This document shows positions 1 to 11,567 of a stretch of DNA of 64,000 bases, in pieces (the first letter of the stretch is position 1; the number at the start of each line of letters is the position of its first letter). A program made the translations under genes and the position numbers. Source of the stretch: Flaveria trinervia (lineage: Eukaryota; Streptophyta; Magnoliopsida; Asterales; Asteraceae); the NCBI GenBank assembly GCA_025506515.1, contig CM046442.1, positions 17,458,443 through 17,522,442 of the forward strand. The letters are read 5' to 3'. Below the pieces are notes generated by a model. It saw nothing but the letters and a program-made list of their open reading frames with translations. It was not told where the DNA came from and did not search any database.

Positions 1-1397
1 TGTGGTCATCTCAGACATGACCCTTTTAGGTGAATTAATCCCTTACTGAATTCCAAGATGTAGTCTAACAACAAATAAACTGAAATGACTAAATAAATAG
101 AAAATTAAACTAAAGTACAAAAATTAAACTTGTTTTTAACTTTTTGTGAGAGTTAAATCCTAAGATAGAAATCTACTCGATTCGTTTCTGGAATAGGCAA
201 CTTCTATTTAGTTTGACCATACCTGGACCAAATCAATTTTGGAATCATACAGGCAAGTCAAATCATTTGGGACTTGTTATCAAAACTATTTGATGCTCAC
301 TTCTCGGTTTCATCCAGAGTCGTTAGCAAATTTAGGAAATCATATTGGTACTATTAGATTCCCACATTGATTTGGACTTTCAAGATTTGTTCCACGATGA
401 TGTTAGTATATTTGTCCTCTTAAATCCATACACAGACTTTTGACACAGATTGGTGATAGTTTAAGGTATTATTTCAACCAACAGTTATGGATCCCACGCT
501 TATATGATAATCAACATTCCTCAGGAGCTTTTGAGCGGTCTACGGGCATTTTGACAAGAAGAGACTATTCTTAGAGCTTTCAAAGAGAAGCCAATCCTCA
601 GGTCAGTGCCATCGCACAGTAAAGAGGCGGCAAACAACAATGAATTGTAGAATATCTAGGTTATGCTTATCCTCAGGTCAGTGCCATCGCACAGCAGAGA
701 GGCACACAACCTATCTTCTTGTTAGAGCATCGTTAATTTCTTTAGCACATAATGCACCAACAACATAAGTTGAGCTTGATACAATTTGCTTTTTTTCGTG
801 GTTTGCTCTATTTATGGTCATCCGCACACATTTGTGGCGTTTACATGCTCGTTACCCCTTATTGGAATATTGTTGATTGTGTTAACCAGTGATAAGATGG
901 AGCCCATAGTCAGTTGAACAACTTAATTTGATCTTGAGATCACCAGTCAGGTCTAATCATCTATTGTGTTGAATCTATCGACATATCATCTGTGGTCTAG
1001 CAACCTCTAGGTCTACTTTCATTGTGTTACCTTAGTAGATACCAGTTTTTCTATCATATTTCCTTTTATATTGCTCAGACTACACAGACTTAGACTTTGA
1101 ATTTTGCATCTTTTCTAAATTAAATATTAATGCCCCTCTTGATTTGTTCCTGTGTACTATCATTTTCCAAAGTATTGGAATCGGTATCATAGATACGATC
1201 TACCCTCTGTCAGCTAGCCTCTCCTTCTCCTTTTTTTAATGGTACTAGCTGACCTATTCTCCCACTAAAATTCTAAAATCATAACCGATTTACATATTTT
1301 AGGATTTTAATAGATAGCTAAATAACATGAATTTAATTTAAAACAAAATAGAATAATAAAGAAAATAAAAAAGAAAAATAGACTAAACTGTATCGGA
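1..1397 (-). other. Post-pol non-coding region of copy A
   Basis: AT-rich sequence downstream of pol on the minus strand, matching 23988-25401 of copy C in reverse orientation. No convincing coding region. Positions 4-22 form a hairpin with arms GGTCAT/ATGACC around a CTCAGAC loop, the reverse complement of the first of three hairpins in copy C. A direct repeat containing GTCAGTGCCATCGCACAG occurs near 603 and 676, matching the repeat pair in copy C. Confidence 0.7.
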
Positions 1398-2210
1398 CTA
1401 CATATGATCATCATCAGGAATAACATCACTTTTCTTTTTAACGTCGTTGACCTCTAACAGATATAGAAAACGTGGTTTGTCAAAAGCATTTGTATAGAGG
1501 TCAGCGCATTGAAAATCCGTATTTATTTTTACCACATCGATTAAATTCTTTTCAAAGCAGTCCCGTATAAAATAATATTTTATACCGATGTGTTTGGTCT
1601 TAGGATGTTGTACTGGATTTTTAGTTACTGCAATTGTAGCCGAGTTATCAACATAAATAGGAGTAGAAGAGAAATTTAAACCGTAGTCCCGCATTTACTG
1701 TTGAATCCAAATGATTTGAGAACAGCAACTTGCAGCTGCAACATATTTGGCTTCACAGGTTGACAGCGCAACCGAGGTCTGCTTCTTACATTGCCAGGTC
1801 ACTAATCTCCTCCCAAATAATTGACACCCTGCTGATGTAGACTTGTAATTCATCTTGAAGCCCCCGTAATCCGAGTCACTACACGCCGTGAGCTCAAAGT
1901 CATCATCATGAGGATACCACAACCCAAGTGTGGGTGTGCCCTTCAGATAACGAAATATGTGCTTGACCCCAATCAGATGGTTAACCTTTGGCTTAGCCTG
2001 ATATCTAGAACATAGACATGTAGCGTACATGATATCAGGTCTAGAGGCAGTAAGGTACATGAGAGATCCAATCATTCCTCGGTACATTGTTGCATCTACC
2101 AGATCTCCATTTTCATTAGGTGCTATATCGTGGTTTGTGGCAAGTGGAGTTCTAGCTGCAAAAGCATTCTCCATGTCAAACCGACTGAGAATGTCTCCCA
2201 CATACTTGGT
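1398..2210 (-). pseudogene. copia RNase H domain, copy A
   Basis: C-terminal pol domain that degrades the RNA strand of the RNA/DNA hybrid during reverse transcription. Two adjoining reading frames cover it. 1695-2201 holds the start of the domain, with the acidic motifs SDSDYGG and TCEAKY. 1398-1694 holds the DNSA motif and the C-terminal block with HPKTKHIGIKYYFIRD, typical of copia polyproteins. A stop at the 1695 junction separates them, in the same frame, so one nonsense change would account for the break. The end lies about 1.4 kb from the window edge, followed by non-coding post-pol sequence. The type of domain is clear; this copy is not intact. Confidence 0.85.
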
Positions 2211-3199
2211 CTAATGTAGAAAAATCCTTTTGGGTGTCTGATCCACCTGTAACCCGAGAAAGAATTGCATTTCCCCCATGGCACTGATCTCAAACTCCGC
2301 CTTCATTACTGCTTCAAATTCTTTGCATAACTCTTCGTTCTTTGAATCGAAGATTATGTCATCGACATAGATCTGTACTAGCAGTAAGTCTCCATCCTTT
2401 TCTTTGATAAAAAGTGTGCAGTCAATGACTCCCCTGCGAAATCCGTGTTTCACAAGATGAGTCGAGAGTTTCTCATACCAGGCCTTGGAGCTTGATGAAG
2501 CCCGTATAAGGCCATGTGAAGTTTGTAAACTCTGTCCCGATGATAAGGATCTTCAAATTCCTCGGTTGACTGACATAAACTGTCTCTCGAATTTGACCAT
2601 GAAGGAATGCACTCTTCATATCTAATTGATAGTCTTTGATCTTCATATACGATGCATAGGCAAGGAAGATGCGGATGGCTTCCATCCTGGCCACGGGTGC
2701 AAACACTTCATTATAATCAATCCCCTCGACTTGTCGAAATCCCTAAACTACCGAGTTGAGCTTTGTTCCTGATAATGATACCTTGGTCATCCTTTTTGCA
2801 TTTCAAGACCCATTTGGTGCCAATGACCTTAGCACCTTTAGGTCTATCTACCAGTGTCCATACACCTAACTTCTTGAATTGAAGAAGTTCCTCTTGCATG
2901 GCACTCACCCATGCCTCATCATTCACTGCTTCACTAACGTATTTTAGCTTAACCTGCGAGACAAAATACCGATAAGCACCATCGTGAATGTATCCTTTTT
3001 CCATTACCGAGGCATAATCAGCTGAGTATAGCTGATTTCTGGTCTGCACTCCTGATCTGACATCCCCAATGATATTGTCTAGGGGATGATAGACATTTAG
3101 ACGTGATCCTGGAGTGGTAGGAACAACTACCTCAAAGCCAAGATTATGAACATTTGGTTCTGCATCTGAGGTAGAAGGAGTTTGAGGTTCCGAAGTCAA
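2211..3199 (-). pseudogene. copia reverse transcriptase, copy A
   Basis: RT domain of a Ty1/copia polyprotein, in three frame segments: 2717-3199 (N-terminal, with MQEELLQFKKLGVWTLVDRP and GTKWV), 2473-2706 (VARMEAIRIFLAYASYMKIK and the DMKSAFLHG block) and 2211-2453 (catalytic YVDDIIF and FFLGLQV). The order and motifs are those of plant Sirevirus/Maximus-type RT. Frameshifts lie near 2715 and 2460, and the segment running into RNase H is also shifted. It cannot make a full RT as it stands. Confidence 0.88.
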
Positions 3200-3244
3200 A
3201 GAGGCATCACTGTTAGATGTTTGTGGACTTGCAGGAATTGGAAC

Positions 3245-4300
3245 CTATCTCTCCTGATTGTTCTGGTCATTCGCTTCAGCTTCATCTTCTGAGGAGGAGT
3301 CACTGTCTTCTAGTGCTCCCCCTGAGTGATAAGATGAATCTCCCTGTGAGCTCGATGAAGTTGGATCAAGATATGGTGTATTCAAGATATCATACATCAG
3401 TCGTGTAGCTGACTCGTCATCAGAAGGAGAGATAGGGATGTTGAAGGACTTGAAGAATCCATTATAGTCGAAGAAGTAAGCGGGTCCTTTCCCAGTGGGT
3501 GGTGTGGTATATCTCTGAACATCAACATTACACCACACTTCTACTAAACCTGTTGAGTTGTTGTAAACTCTCTTGTTCAGTATGTTGTATCCTAGGAAGA
3601 TCCCTTCCTCAGCCTTCTTGCTGAATTTTCCTTCTTGAGTCTTCTTCAAAGTGTGCACGACGCCCCAAATGGTTCGAGATACTCCAGATTAGGTTTACGT
3701 CATTGTAGTAACTCATAACATGTTTGCGATGGCACTTGACTACCAGAACTCGATTTAATGTATAACATGCATTTGCCACTGCCTCATTCCAGAATTGGAT
3801 AGGCAGTTTAGAGTCTGCTAGCATTGTCCGTGATGTCTCTATTAAGCTTCTATTCTTCCTCTCAGCAACACCATTCATCTGAGGCGTGTAGGGAGAAGTG
3901 AACTGATGCACAATTCCCTTTTTCTTCCAGTAAGCCTCGTCTGAGCGTACCTGTCTCACCTTTAGCTTGTAGAGAGATTCCAGTGTGGTTACTAATTCCT
4001 TGAATGACTCAAATGTTTCTGACTTGGACTTCAGAAACATTACCCAAGAGAAATTGAGTAGTCATCAGTAACCACATAACAGTACAAGTCACCTGCAATG
4101 CTCTTTGTACTGATTGGACCAAACAGATCCATGTGAAGAAGTTCAAGAGGAATCTTGATAGAATGAACTTTCTTTTCCTTATGAGACTTCGTCTGTTTCC
4201 TTGCATGCTACACACAGAAATCCGGAAGTTGGAAATTTTTTACGTTAACACCTCTCACTAGATCCTTCTGAATCAAGTGATTCATCTTCCATTGATTAAT
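3245..4300 (-). pseudogene. copia integrase and linker, copy A
   Basis: Integrase, which inserts the cDNA into the host genome. The core lies in 3609-4215 with the LLHMDLFG-type block (first catalytic Asp), a damaged second Asp block near VRQVRSDEAYW, and the last catalytic Glu in the MNGVAERKNRSLIETSRTML block. 3245-3658 holds the C-terminal GKL-like part (GIFLGYNILNKRVYNNSTG) and a Ser/Asp/Glu-rich linker to RT. The HHCC zinc-binding N-terminus lies around 4190-4330 in broken frames. Frameshifts at about 3640 and 4030. Confidence 0.82.
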
Positions 4301-4468
4301 GTGCCCCATTCTCCTATGCCAGGAAATGGAGTCCTTCTCAGTAGCTTTCATAGGAAGCACTGAACTTCATGAACGCTGTAGAAGCCATTGAGAGATCCAA
4401 AACATAAAGGTCTTTATATCTTGAAGCTGTCATCAGAACTTGGTCCTCCGGAATCACATAGTGTTTCT

Positions 4469-4745
4469 TTAGGACATAACACTTCTTGTTGTCGAATATG
4501 ACTTTAAATCCTTTGTCACATATTTGAGAAACAGAAAGTAAGTTGTTTTGAAGTTTTGAACATAGTTCACTTTATCAAACTTAACTTTCTTATTTCCAAC
4601 CTCTCCCTGAGCTGTGATATAACCTCCTTTGTTACCAGCAAACAAAACATGCCCGCCTTTTATTAGTTTGACATTTGATAAAAGAGCCCTGTTTCCTGTC
4701 ATGTGCCTGATGCTCCGCTATCTACAATCCATGTGTTGGTTTCCG
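4469..4745 (-). pseudogene. copia aspartic protease, copy A
   Basis: Retropepsin-like protease that matures the polyprotein. The active-site block DSGAS can be read on the minus strand at about 4700-4735 following NTWIV, but the frame is lost right after it; the rest (NRALLSNVKLIKGGHVLFAGNKGG and downstream) runs in 4469-4702. Copy C has DNG instead of DSG at this site, so copy A keeps the better catalytic triad although its frame is broken. Confidence 0.75.
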
Positions 4746-4787
4746 CACTGTAGCGAACACCCTGCACATACAATTTAAATAATTAGT

Positions 4788-7582
4788 TTAGGTTAGGAAC
4801 CAAGCCTTTACTAGCTTGGGTTTCCCAGAGGCATCACACATCATGAATTCAACCCATTGACCCTTAGAAGGTGAGGGTAGCTCAGGATCCTTCTCGACAT
4901 CATTATCAGACATAGAATTTGACTTTTCTTTCCATAAGCCAGATTGTGTAAGGCCAGTTGTGATAAACAGACGACTGGCTAAGGGGTTGAACTTTGGGTT
5001 CACTAGTTCTTCTAGGTGGAGTTAAAGAACTCCTCTTAGAAGACCTAGGTTTTGAGTTCTGAAGTTCAATTTTCTTCCTAGGTGTCTAAAAGTAATGACA
5101 AAAGAAGCAATATGTCCACACTCTCCACAGTTGTAGCATGACCTGCTATCAACTTTATGATTAAACTTTCGTTGTGGAGATGTGTGTGACATCCTAGTGA
5201 CATCATTTTGTTTGGGTTTTGATCCTACTTCTTTTGATGTATGCTCTTGTTTAACAAACTTAACTCTTTTGACATTCTTAACACCTTTTCCATTTTGGTT
5301 AACTGGACTTTGACATGAGACTTGTGAAAGGTTAACATTAAAGTGTTTTTTTTGGTTCAGATTTGACTTTGTTTAACCCTGATTATATTAGCCTTTTCAA
5401 ATTCTGTTTCCAGATTAACACAAGGCATTTTGCCCTTTGCCTTTGAAGTGGCCTCCTTTTGTTTTGTTCGAGACTCAATTGAAGAACATGAGGAATTTGG
5501 ATCACTTACGAGAGGAGTAGACACCACATGATCCTTGACGGGATTGGTATTTATTGGTTTACACTTAGTGTTCATCAAGGTCTCAGGTGATGGTGGAACC
5601 ACTTTATAACCTAAACCCTCCCCATTGTTACGCTCTCTCACTAAGTGTTGGACAATATGAGATGAACTTGTCCAACTGTGCAGTTTTTGCTTTAAAGAGT
5701 TGACTTCTACTTCTAAAACTGCTTTTTGTTTTTTAGTGTCTTCTAGGGAGTTAAGATAGTACCTAATGTCATTAGCTTCGTTAAATGCTACTACTTCAGT
5801 TTCCCTAAGCTGTTTATTCAAAAGGTCTATCTTTTCTTTGTAACTATGCTCATTTTGTTTTAAAACTCTATTTGCCTCAATGCACAGTTACAAATCCTTT
5901 ACTAAGCTCTTATTATGATCTAATAACCTAGCAAATTTCTGATCTATGCTTTCTCTAAATTTATTACAAACAGAACAAGCATGATTTTTGAAAAGTTGAT
6001 CAGTAGTACTTACCTGAGGAGGTTCTGATGATTAGTCATCAACGTAGTATCAGATGTCTATGGTTCTGGTGATTCTGTCTTTGTTGTGGATGTCTCTTCT
6101 TCAGGCTTGTAGCTAACCTCTGTTGTAGTCTCTTCACTGTTTGACATTGCTATCTCAACTGCTATATCTCTTTCACTCACAAAATCATCATCTAAGTCAT
6201 CCACGCTCACAATATTGATTCTCCAGAGAGACGAACCTAAAGCTCCAGTCCTGTCCTTCATCATCATGGGCGGTCAAGGCTTTTGGATCCTTGCTTGATG
6301 AAGTAGAACTGCTAGCTTGCTTGTCTTGACGAGTGAAAGACGAGAATGGATTCCGTTTCCAGTCTTCTTTGGCTTCACACATTCTCTTTTGAAGTGCCCC
6401 TTTTCTCCACAATTGAAGCAGATCACCTTGCTCTTCTCAAAGCCAAACGTAGTGTCCTTAGTAGCAACCAAGTTTTGTCCGGTCTTCTTCACAAACTTCT
6501 TTGCCCTCTGGACAGCACTTGCTAAGGCCCACATAATATCCATCCTCTCCAGTTCAGTCTCATCAACCTGCTCGTAGTCCTCATCTGCCAGATGGCAGTT
6601 TCCAATTTTCCCAGCAACAAGTCCATCATAGGAGTGGACCTCTGCTGCCAAGAGATCCATGTGCTCTTGAGCTACTTCTACTTTCACGTTTCCGAGATTC
6701 TCAGTCTTCAGTCATGTAGCATTTGCTTCAGATCCAATATATTGGGTACTAGAAGACCCTGACGTTTCTAATCCTGAAGGAGAGACTTGTGAAGGACCAG
6801 GTGAGCTTGACACAAAGGCAGCTGAAGTGGTGCTCCAGACGTCTTAACCTGAGGAGTGGCATTGTACAAAGCTGGATTCTGAGTGTACGAAGACTTCTGA
6901 GCACGATACTTCATCCTTAGTGCTTCTTCTCGCAGCTTTAGTATGAAATCATTGATGTCCAACTTTGATAGCAATCCATTCTGTCTCAGATTTGAAACAA
7001 AAAAGCCCAACTTTCTGGCAACCCGTCTGCAAAATTTGACACTTTATCTTCCATGGTAGTTGTGACACCATGTGTGTGCAGCTCGGTCATCAAATGGTAG
7101 AATCTATCAATGACATTGTCTAAACTCTCATTTCCCATTGATGAAAAGTTGTCAAATTCTTTCTTCAACTCCTTATCTTTAATGGCCTTCAACGAAGCAT
7201 TCTCGTCATATATTTTCTCCAGCTCATCCCATAACTTCTTGGCTTGCTTATTCTCTGAGAATTGGTGAAAATATCCTTAGGGATAGACTGTGTTAGCATG
7301 CATATACTCTTTTCTGCATATATTTAACTTCTGTGCATCAGTCATTCCTCCTAGACACCCCATCGGCTCCTACCGGCATACTGTATCCCGTCTCAATAGC
7401 TTCCCACATATTTGGATCCACTCAATTGAGGTAGATCTCAAAACGTTGTTTCTAGTGGGGAAACTCATCTAATGTTATAAGCTTCGGGGGTTATTATGAT
7501 TCCCCACCTCACTCTCCAGTAGCAGTAAGTTCTGAATCCGTGAGTCCTTCCCGGCTGTAAACGATGACAACTGATCCTCCAT
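4788..7582 (-). pseudogene. copia gag with two zinc knuckles, copy A
   Basis: Structural polyprotein that packages the element RNA. The start chosen is the ATG at 7580-7582 (MEDQLSSFTAGKDSRIQN by minus-strand reading), matching the start of copy C. The N-terminal two thirds are the plant gag-like UBN2-type domain (frames in 6768-7192 and upstream). A CCHC zinc knuckle (CFNCGEKGHFKREC) lies at 6379-6420. A long acidic and Ser/Thr-rich, coiled-coil-like stretch follows (5357-5821). A second knuckle start (CYNCGECGH) lies near 5106-5138 but its last Cys is lost. At least five frame changes interrupt it. Long gags with two knuckles fit large Sirevirus-type elements. Confidence 0.8.
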
Positions 7583-7796
7583 CTCGATTAACTTTAGTCT
7601 CTAAACAATCTGTTAACTGGTGCGAATGGAGCAATGCGAATGGGCTACCGTGCGAATGAAACTATTGCGATTGGTTCAATCGCGTGTGAGTGAAACTAAT
7701 ACGTATGAACAATGCGACCGGTTGACTTAGTCGTACGAATGAAACCAAAACCTAACGATTACAAAACCAATTGCGACCGGTAGACTTAGTCGTACC

Positions 7797-8140
7797 AATT
7801 GTGAAGTTGGTTTTTCGGGATCAATAAACATCCGAGCATGTTCTTGAAGGAAGGATGAACAACCAAAACCAAAAGTCAAATCAATATCACGAACTATCAA
7901 ATATTGATTTCATTTATAAAAACCTAACGATTACAAGCTCGTTACAACATAAGAATCAAGACTCTTGGCAAGGGGAAGATCGAGTATGATCTCCCCTCTC
8001 ATCCGGCAGCCCTAGGCTCCGGGCAGACTTCCTCTCAATCCTTAATCTCTCTACACATTAAAACCGGTATATATAGGCCTCGGCCCATATTAGATGTGAC
8101 TGAGTCCAATCGTACGTATAGGGATGCGAATAAAGTCCAG
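7797..8140 (-). repeat. LTR-like insertion in the leader of copy A (tentative)
   Basis: The leaders of copies A and C should match between primer-binding site and gag, but this stretch has no counterpart in copy C. On the minus strand it carries a TATA-like run (CCTATATATACCGG, near 8065-8078) and, about 150 bases on, an A/T-rich run with ATAAATGAAATCAAT, an order like U3-R of a plant LTR. The sequence AAAACCTAACGATTACAA occurs at about 7747 and again at 7919. Boundaries and target duplication could not be fixed. Confidence 0.35.
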
Positions 8141-8378
8141 TCGTGCGATTGGGTCAATCGTGCGACTGAAGCCTGTTTTTCGAAAATTTCTAGGTTTAAC
8201 GTGTTTTGGCCGTAAAAACCCGAATTTTCACCAATCCTAATCGCCTTATGCCGTAGAAATCAAAACTTGATGAGCAGGGGACGTCCAAGACAACTTTTGA
8301 CACAAAAAGATTGCGCTTTTAGTGAAAAACACACCCTTGTATCAAAATTGATTGAATCACACGTAATCAAGAGCCAAA

Positions 8379-8390
8379 GCTCTGATACCA
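8379..8390 (-). other. Primer-binding site, copy A
   Basis: Minus-strand TGGTATCAGAGC, complementary to the 3' end of initiator tRNA-Met, two bases inside the 5' LTR. Identical to copy C and to both complete gypsy elements here. Confidence 0.95.
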
Positions 8391-8392
8391 CT

Positions 8393-9086
8393 TGTTAGGA
8401 TCTTGTATTTAAACGAAATACAAACTGATTAACGTTTAAACCAAACCAAATAGTGCAGAATCCTATTTGATTAGCGATCCAATCAGTGAGAACGCACGTA
8501 GAAACAATAAGGAATTGAATCTAACGTTAAGAATCGATTAGGAATCGATCTGCAGCATTCTATGAACTTGGAGTACGAACTTCGAGGCTTCTAGACGACT
8601 AGGGTACGTCTGGAGTCGAATAGGAATCAATGCTTACGTTTTTCCACGAATTAGGTGGTATTTATAGTTAGTATTGCTCAATCGGGTGACTGAACCATTA
8701 GCATGTTTCATTCGTGCAATTGAGCCATGCGTTTGATCCATTCGCACGGCTGAGTGTTTAGTCATGCGCCTGAGTCAGTCGCATGAAGTTGTTCAGGCGT
8801 ATGGACTATTTAGGCTCATGGACACTTAGTCGCATGGTCCAGTCGGACACATGAGAACTTCGCTTCACCAAGTTTGAGTGTATTCAATATTATAACATTA
8901 TGCATAACACTTCAAACAATCACAAACCTATATAATTACGTCAATATGCATTAATCAACTCACTAATGAAATATTAAACATTATAAACACAACCAAACAT
9001 TCTGTATTCATTAAGTACCCAATAGTTACATAAGTCTAAGACATATTACATTCAGATCAGGATCTAGGTACATATATGTATCAACA
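8393..9086 (-). repeat. 5' LTR of copy A
   Basis: 694 bp, starting TGTTAGGA and ending TCAACA on the plus strand, so it begins TGTTGATAC and ends TCCTAACA in element orientation, like the LTRs of copy C. Shorter than the 732/737-bp LTRs of copy C and diverged from them. Confidence 0.9.
8658..8790 (-). promoter_or_regulatory. LTR promoter of copy A: palindrome array and TATA box
   Basis: Reverse-complement TATAAATAC at 8658-8666. Next to it are 16-nt imperfect palindromes starting (plus coordinates) at 8678, 8708, 8738 and 8758, spaced 30, 30 and 20, with further related units beyond. The gap between TATA box and nearest palindrome is 11 nt here, against 12 in the other copies. Confidence 0.7.
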
Positions 9087-9188
9087 TCTTCTACCCTCCT
9101 ACTGACATGCCGGCTATTCAGGGGAAAAGTAATGTTTAGACATTTATGTACTTGAAAACTTTGTAATTGAATTTTGGATTACTATTAT

Positions 9189-10784
9189 GTAATTAATGTG
9201 TATGTATATATTGATGTTTACTGTTTTGATTATTGACTAATGGTTGATGTGTTACATGTTTTAAATCAAGCAGATCCAAATTTTTAAAGAGATGAATACA
9301 ATGTTGCTCCCCTTCAGCAGATCAAGACTCAACTCACAATGATTCTTGATCTGCAAGAGATAGTCAGGAGATCTGTGAGTTACACTCCTGAAGAAGGAGA
9401 AATAATTCATGATCTCACTGATGAGCAATTGGCTGAAATATCCCGACTGAATCCTGACGAGATCATGAAGGATGCTCCTACTGTGGACATGGACAGTGAC
9501 GATGAGCTTAACGATGTGGATGAAATCGAAATTGAAGACGTCACTGCATAGCATTATCCAGAGTATGCTGACAATGAGGGAAATGTAGTCCCCAATCTGG
9601 GTGACTCCCTTATTAGTGATACTTTTGAAACTCTGGATAAGATGAAGCAAGAGTCAGAGAAGAAGGAAGACCAGGCCCAAGCCTCAGAAGCCGATGTGTC
9701 AATATCAGAAAGGCTGAATGGGTAATTAATGTGTATGTATATATTGATGTTTACTGTTTTGATTATTGACTAATGGTTGATGTGTTACATGTTTTAAATC
9801 AAGCAGATCCAAATTTTTAAAGAGATGAATACAATGTTGCTCCCCTTCAGCAGATCAAGACTCAACTCACAATGATTCTTGATCTGCAAGGGATAGTCAG
9901 GAGATCTGTGAGTTACACTCCTGAAGAAGGAGAAATAATTCATGATCTCACTGATGAGCAATTGGCTGAAATATCCGACTGAATCCTGACGAGATCATGA
10001 AGGATGCTCCTACTGTGGACATGGACAGTGACGATGAGCTTAACGATGTGGATGAAATCGAAATTGAAGACGTCACTGCATAGCATTATCCAGAGTATGC
10101 TGACAATGAGGGAATGTAGTCCCCAATCTGGGTGACTCCCTTATTAGTGATACTTTTGAAACTCTGGATAAGATGAAGCAAGAGTCAGAGAAGAAGGAAG
10201 ACCAGGCCCAAGCCTCAGAAGCCGATGTGTCAATATCAGAAAGGCTGAATGGGTAATTAATGTGTATGTATATATTGATGTTTACTGTTTTGATTATTGA
10301 CTAATGGTTGATGTGTTACATGTTTTAAATCAAGCAGATCCAAATTTTTAAAGAGATGAATACAATGTTGCTCCCCTTCAGCAGATCAAGACTCAACTCA
10401 CAATGATTCTTGATCTGCAAGGGATAGTCAGGAGATCTGTGAGTACACTCCTGAAGAAGGAGAAATAATTCATGATCTCACTGATGAGCAATTGGCTGAA
10501 ATATCCCGACTGAATCCTGACGAGATCATGAAGGATGCTCCTACTGTTGACATGGACAGTGACGATGAGCTTAACGTTGTGGATGAAATCGAAATTGAAG
10601 ACGTCACTGCATAGCATTATCCAGAGTATGCTGACAATGAGGGAAATGTAGTCCCCAATCTGGGTGACTCCCTTATTAGTGATACTTTTGAAACTCTGGA
10701 TAAGATGAAGCAAGAGTCAGAGAAGAAGGAAGAACAGGCCCAAGCCTCAGAAGCCGATGTGTCAATATCAGAAAGGCTGAATGG
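9189..10784 (+). repeat. Three tandem copies of a ~532-bp segment of the extra gene (copy B)
   Basis: Units 9189-9721, 9722-10252 and 10253-10784 each begin in the intron (GTAATTAATGTGTATG) and end in the next exon (GAAAGGCTGAATGG). They are almost identical. Unit 2 lacks single bases near 9976 and 10112; unit 3 lacks one near 10445. All three share a TAG stop (TGCATAGCATTATCC) where copy C has an open codon, so the stop predates the triplication. Copy C has a single copy (about 28980-29515). Confidence 0.95.
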
Positions 10785-11542
10785 GCAGCATGTTTTGCAG
10801 AAATTATAGCCCAGCGCGGTGCTCCAAAGTCAAATGTCTACACCAAACTCTATAAAGTGAAGAAGTATCACAAGGTGTCAGGCAAAATTATAGTGTGGGC
10901 CTATTTTTAAGATCTTAACATTTATGCTATTAAAAGAGAGAAGGGAATTGAGTACTTCAGATTCCCACGCGATCTGAAGACTCTTCTCGGTTTGAGCTTA
11001 ACCAGCTAGCAAAATTGAAGTTGATATATACTGACCCTTGTAAGATGTCAGGCTGGTTTGAAGTTGCTTTAAAGAGAGAGTACTACACCAGGTGGGTCAA
11101 CTTCAAACCTCAACAACCAACGAGGTATATCAGAAGATCTGAAGTTGATGCCGTAACTGGAAAACCAAAAAGAGTGCTGAAGTGGAGTCCTCCGCGCACG
11201 ATGTCTAGAATCCCTTTACGGGAAATGCCACAGGACTTCATTCCACACTTCAAGTGGTGGTACTATGATCGGAGAACAGGTGAGGCGGTCATAGTGTTGA
11301 ACAGAAATGGTAGTATGGAAACTATCAGGGTGTTTGACCACATGTGGCTCACTAACTTGTCGGCTGATGATGTTTACACCTTATACAAGTGGCCACTGTT
11401 TTATGACTCGTAGGATATTGTACAAGCTCTCTAATTCCAAAATGTGATACGGCTCTTCTTTGCTTTTGAAATACATGCAGGAGTCACAAGAGAGGAGAAG
11501 TACAAGAAATATGAAGAGCTAATGAAGAATGTTAGACAATAG
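10785..11542 (+). pseudogene. Distal part of extra gene (aORF), copy B
   Basis: Continuation of the last tandem unit, homologous to 29515-30273 of copy C. The longest open part, 11015-11413, includes KMSGWFEVALKREYYTRW, PRTMSRIPLREMPQDF, FKWWYYDRRTGEAVIVL and LSADDVYTLYKWPLFYD. It then reads through a TAG to the end of the module at 11540-11542. No enzyme motif is recognised. The strongly basic, aromatic-rich region (WW, YYDRR, KW) is conserved with copy C even though both copies carry stops, so it was under protein-level constraint when the parents were active. Function unknown. Confidence 0.75.
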
Positions 11543-11556
11543 ATAAAACTAGGTCC

Positions 11557-11567
11557 AAGGAGGAGTT
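11557..11567 (+). other. Polypurine tract, copy B
   Basis: AAGGAGGAG immediately before the 3' LTR, the plus-strand priming site. One base different from the AAGGGGGAG of copy C. Confidence 0.8.

Larger units (their letters stand above)
1..9086 (-). mobile_element. Sirevirus-type Ty1/copia retrotransposon, copy A (3' end outside window)
   Basis: Reading down the minus strand from 9086 the order is 5' LTR, a primer-binding site complementary to initiator tRNA-Met, a leader, gag with two zinc knuckles, protease, integrase, RT and RNase H, the copia order. It then enters the post-pol region and leaves the window. Gag, pol and the post-pol hairpin are close relatives of copy C (16549-31035), so the missing part probably holds an extra gene and the 3' LTR. 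Its 5' LTR abuts sequence homologous to the extra gene of copy B, so copy A inserted into copy B. The flank just after the LTR is TCTTC; the partner duplication lies outside the window. Every coding domain carries stops or frameshifts. Confidence 0.9.
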
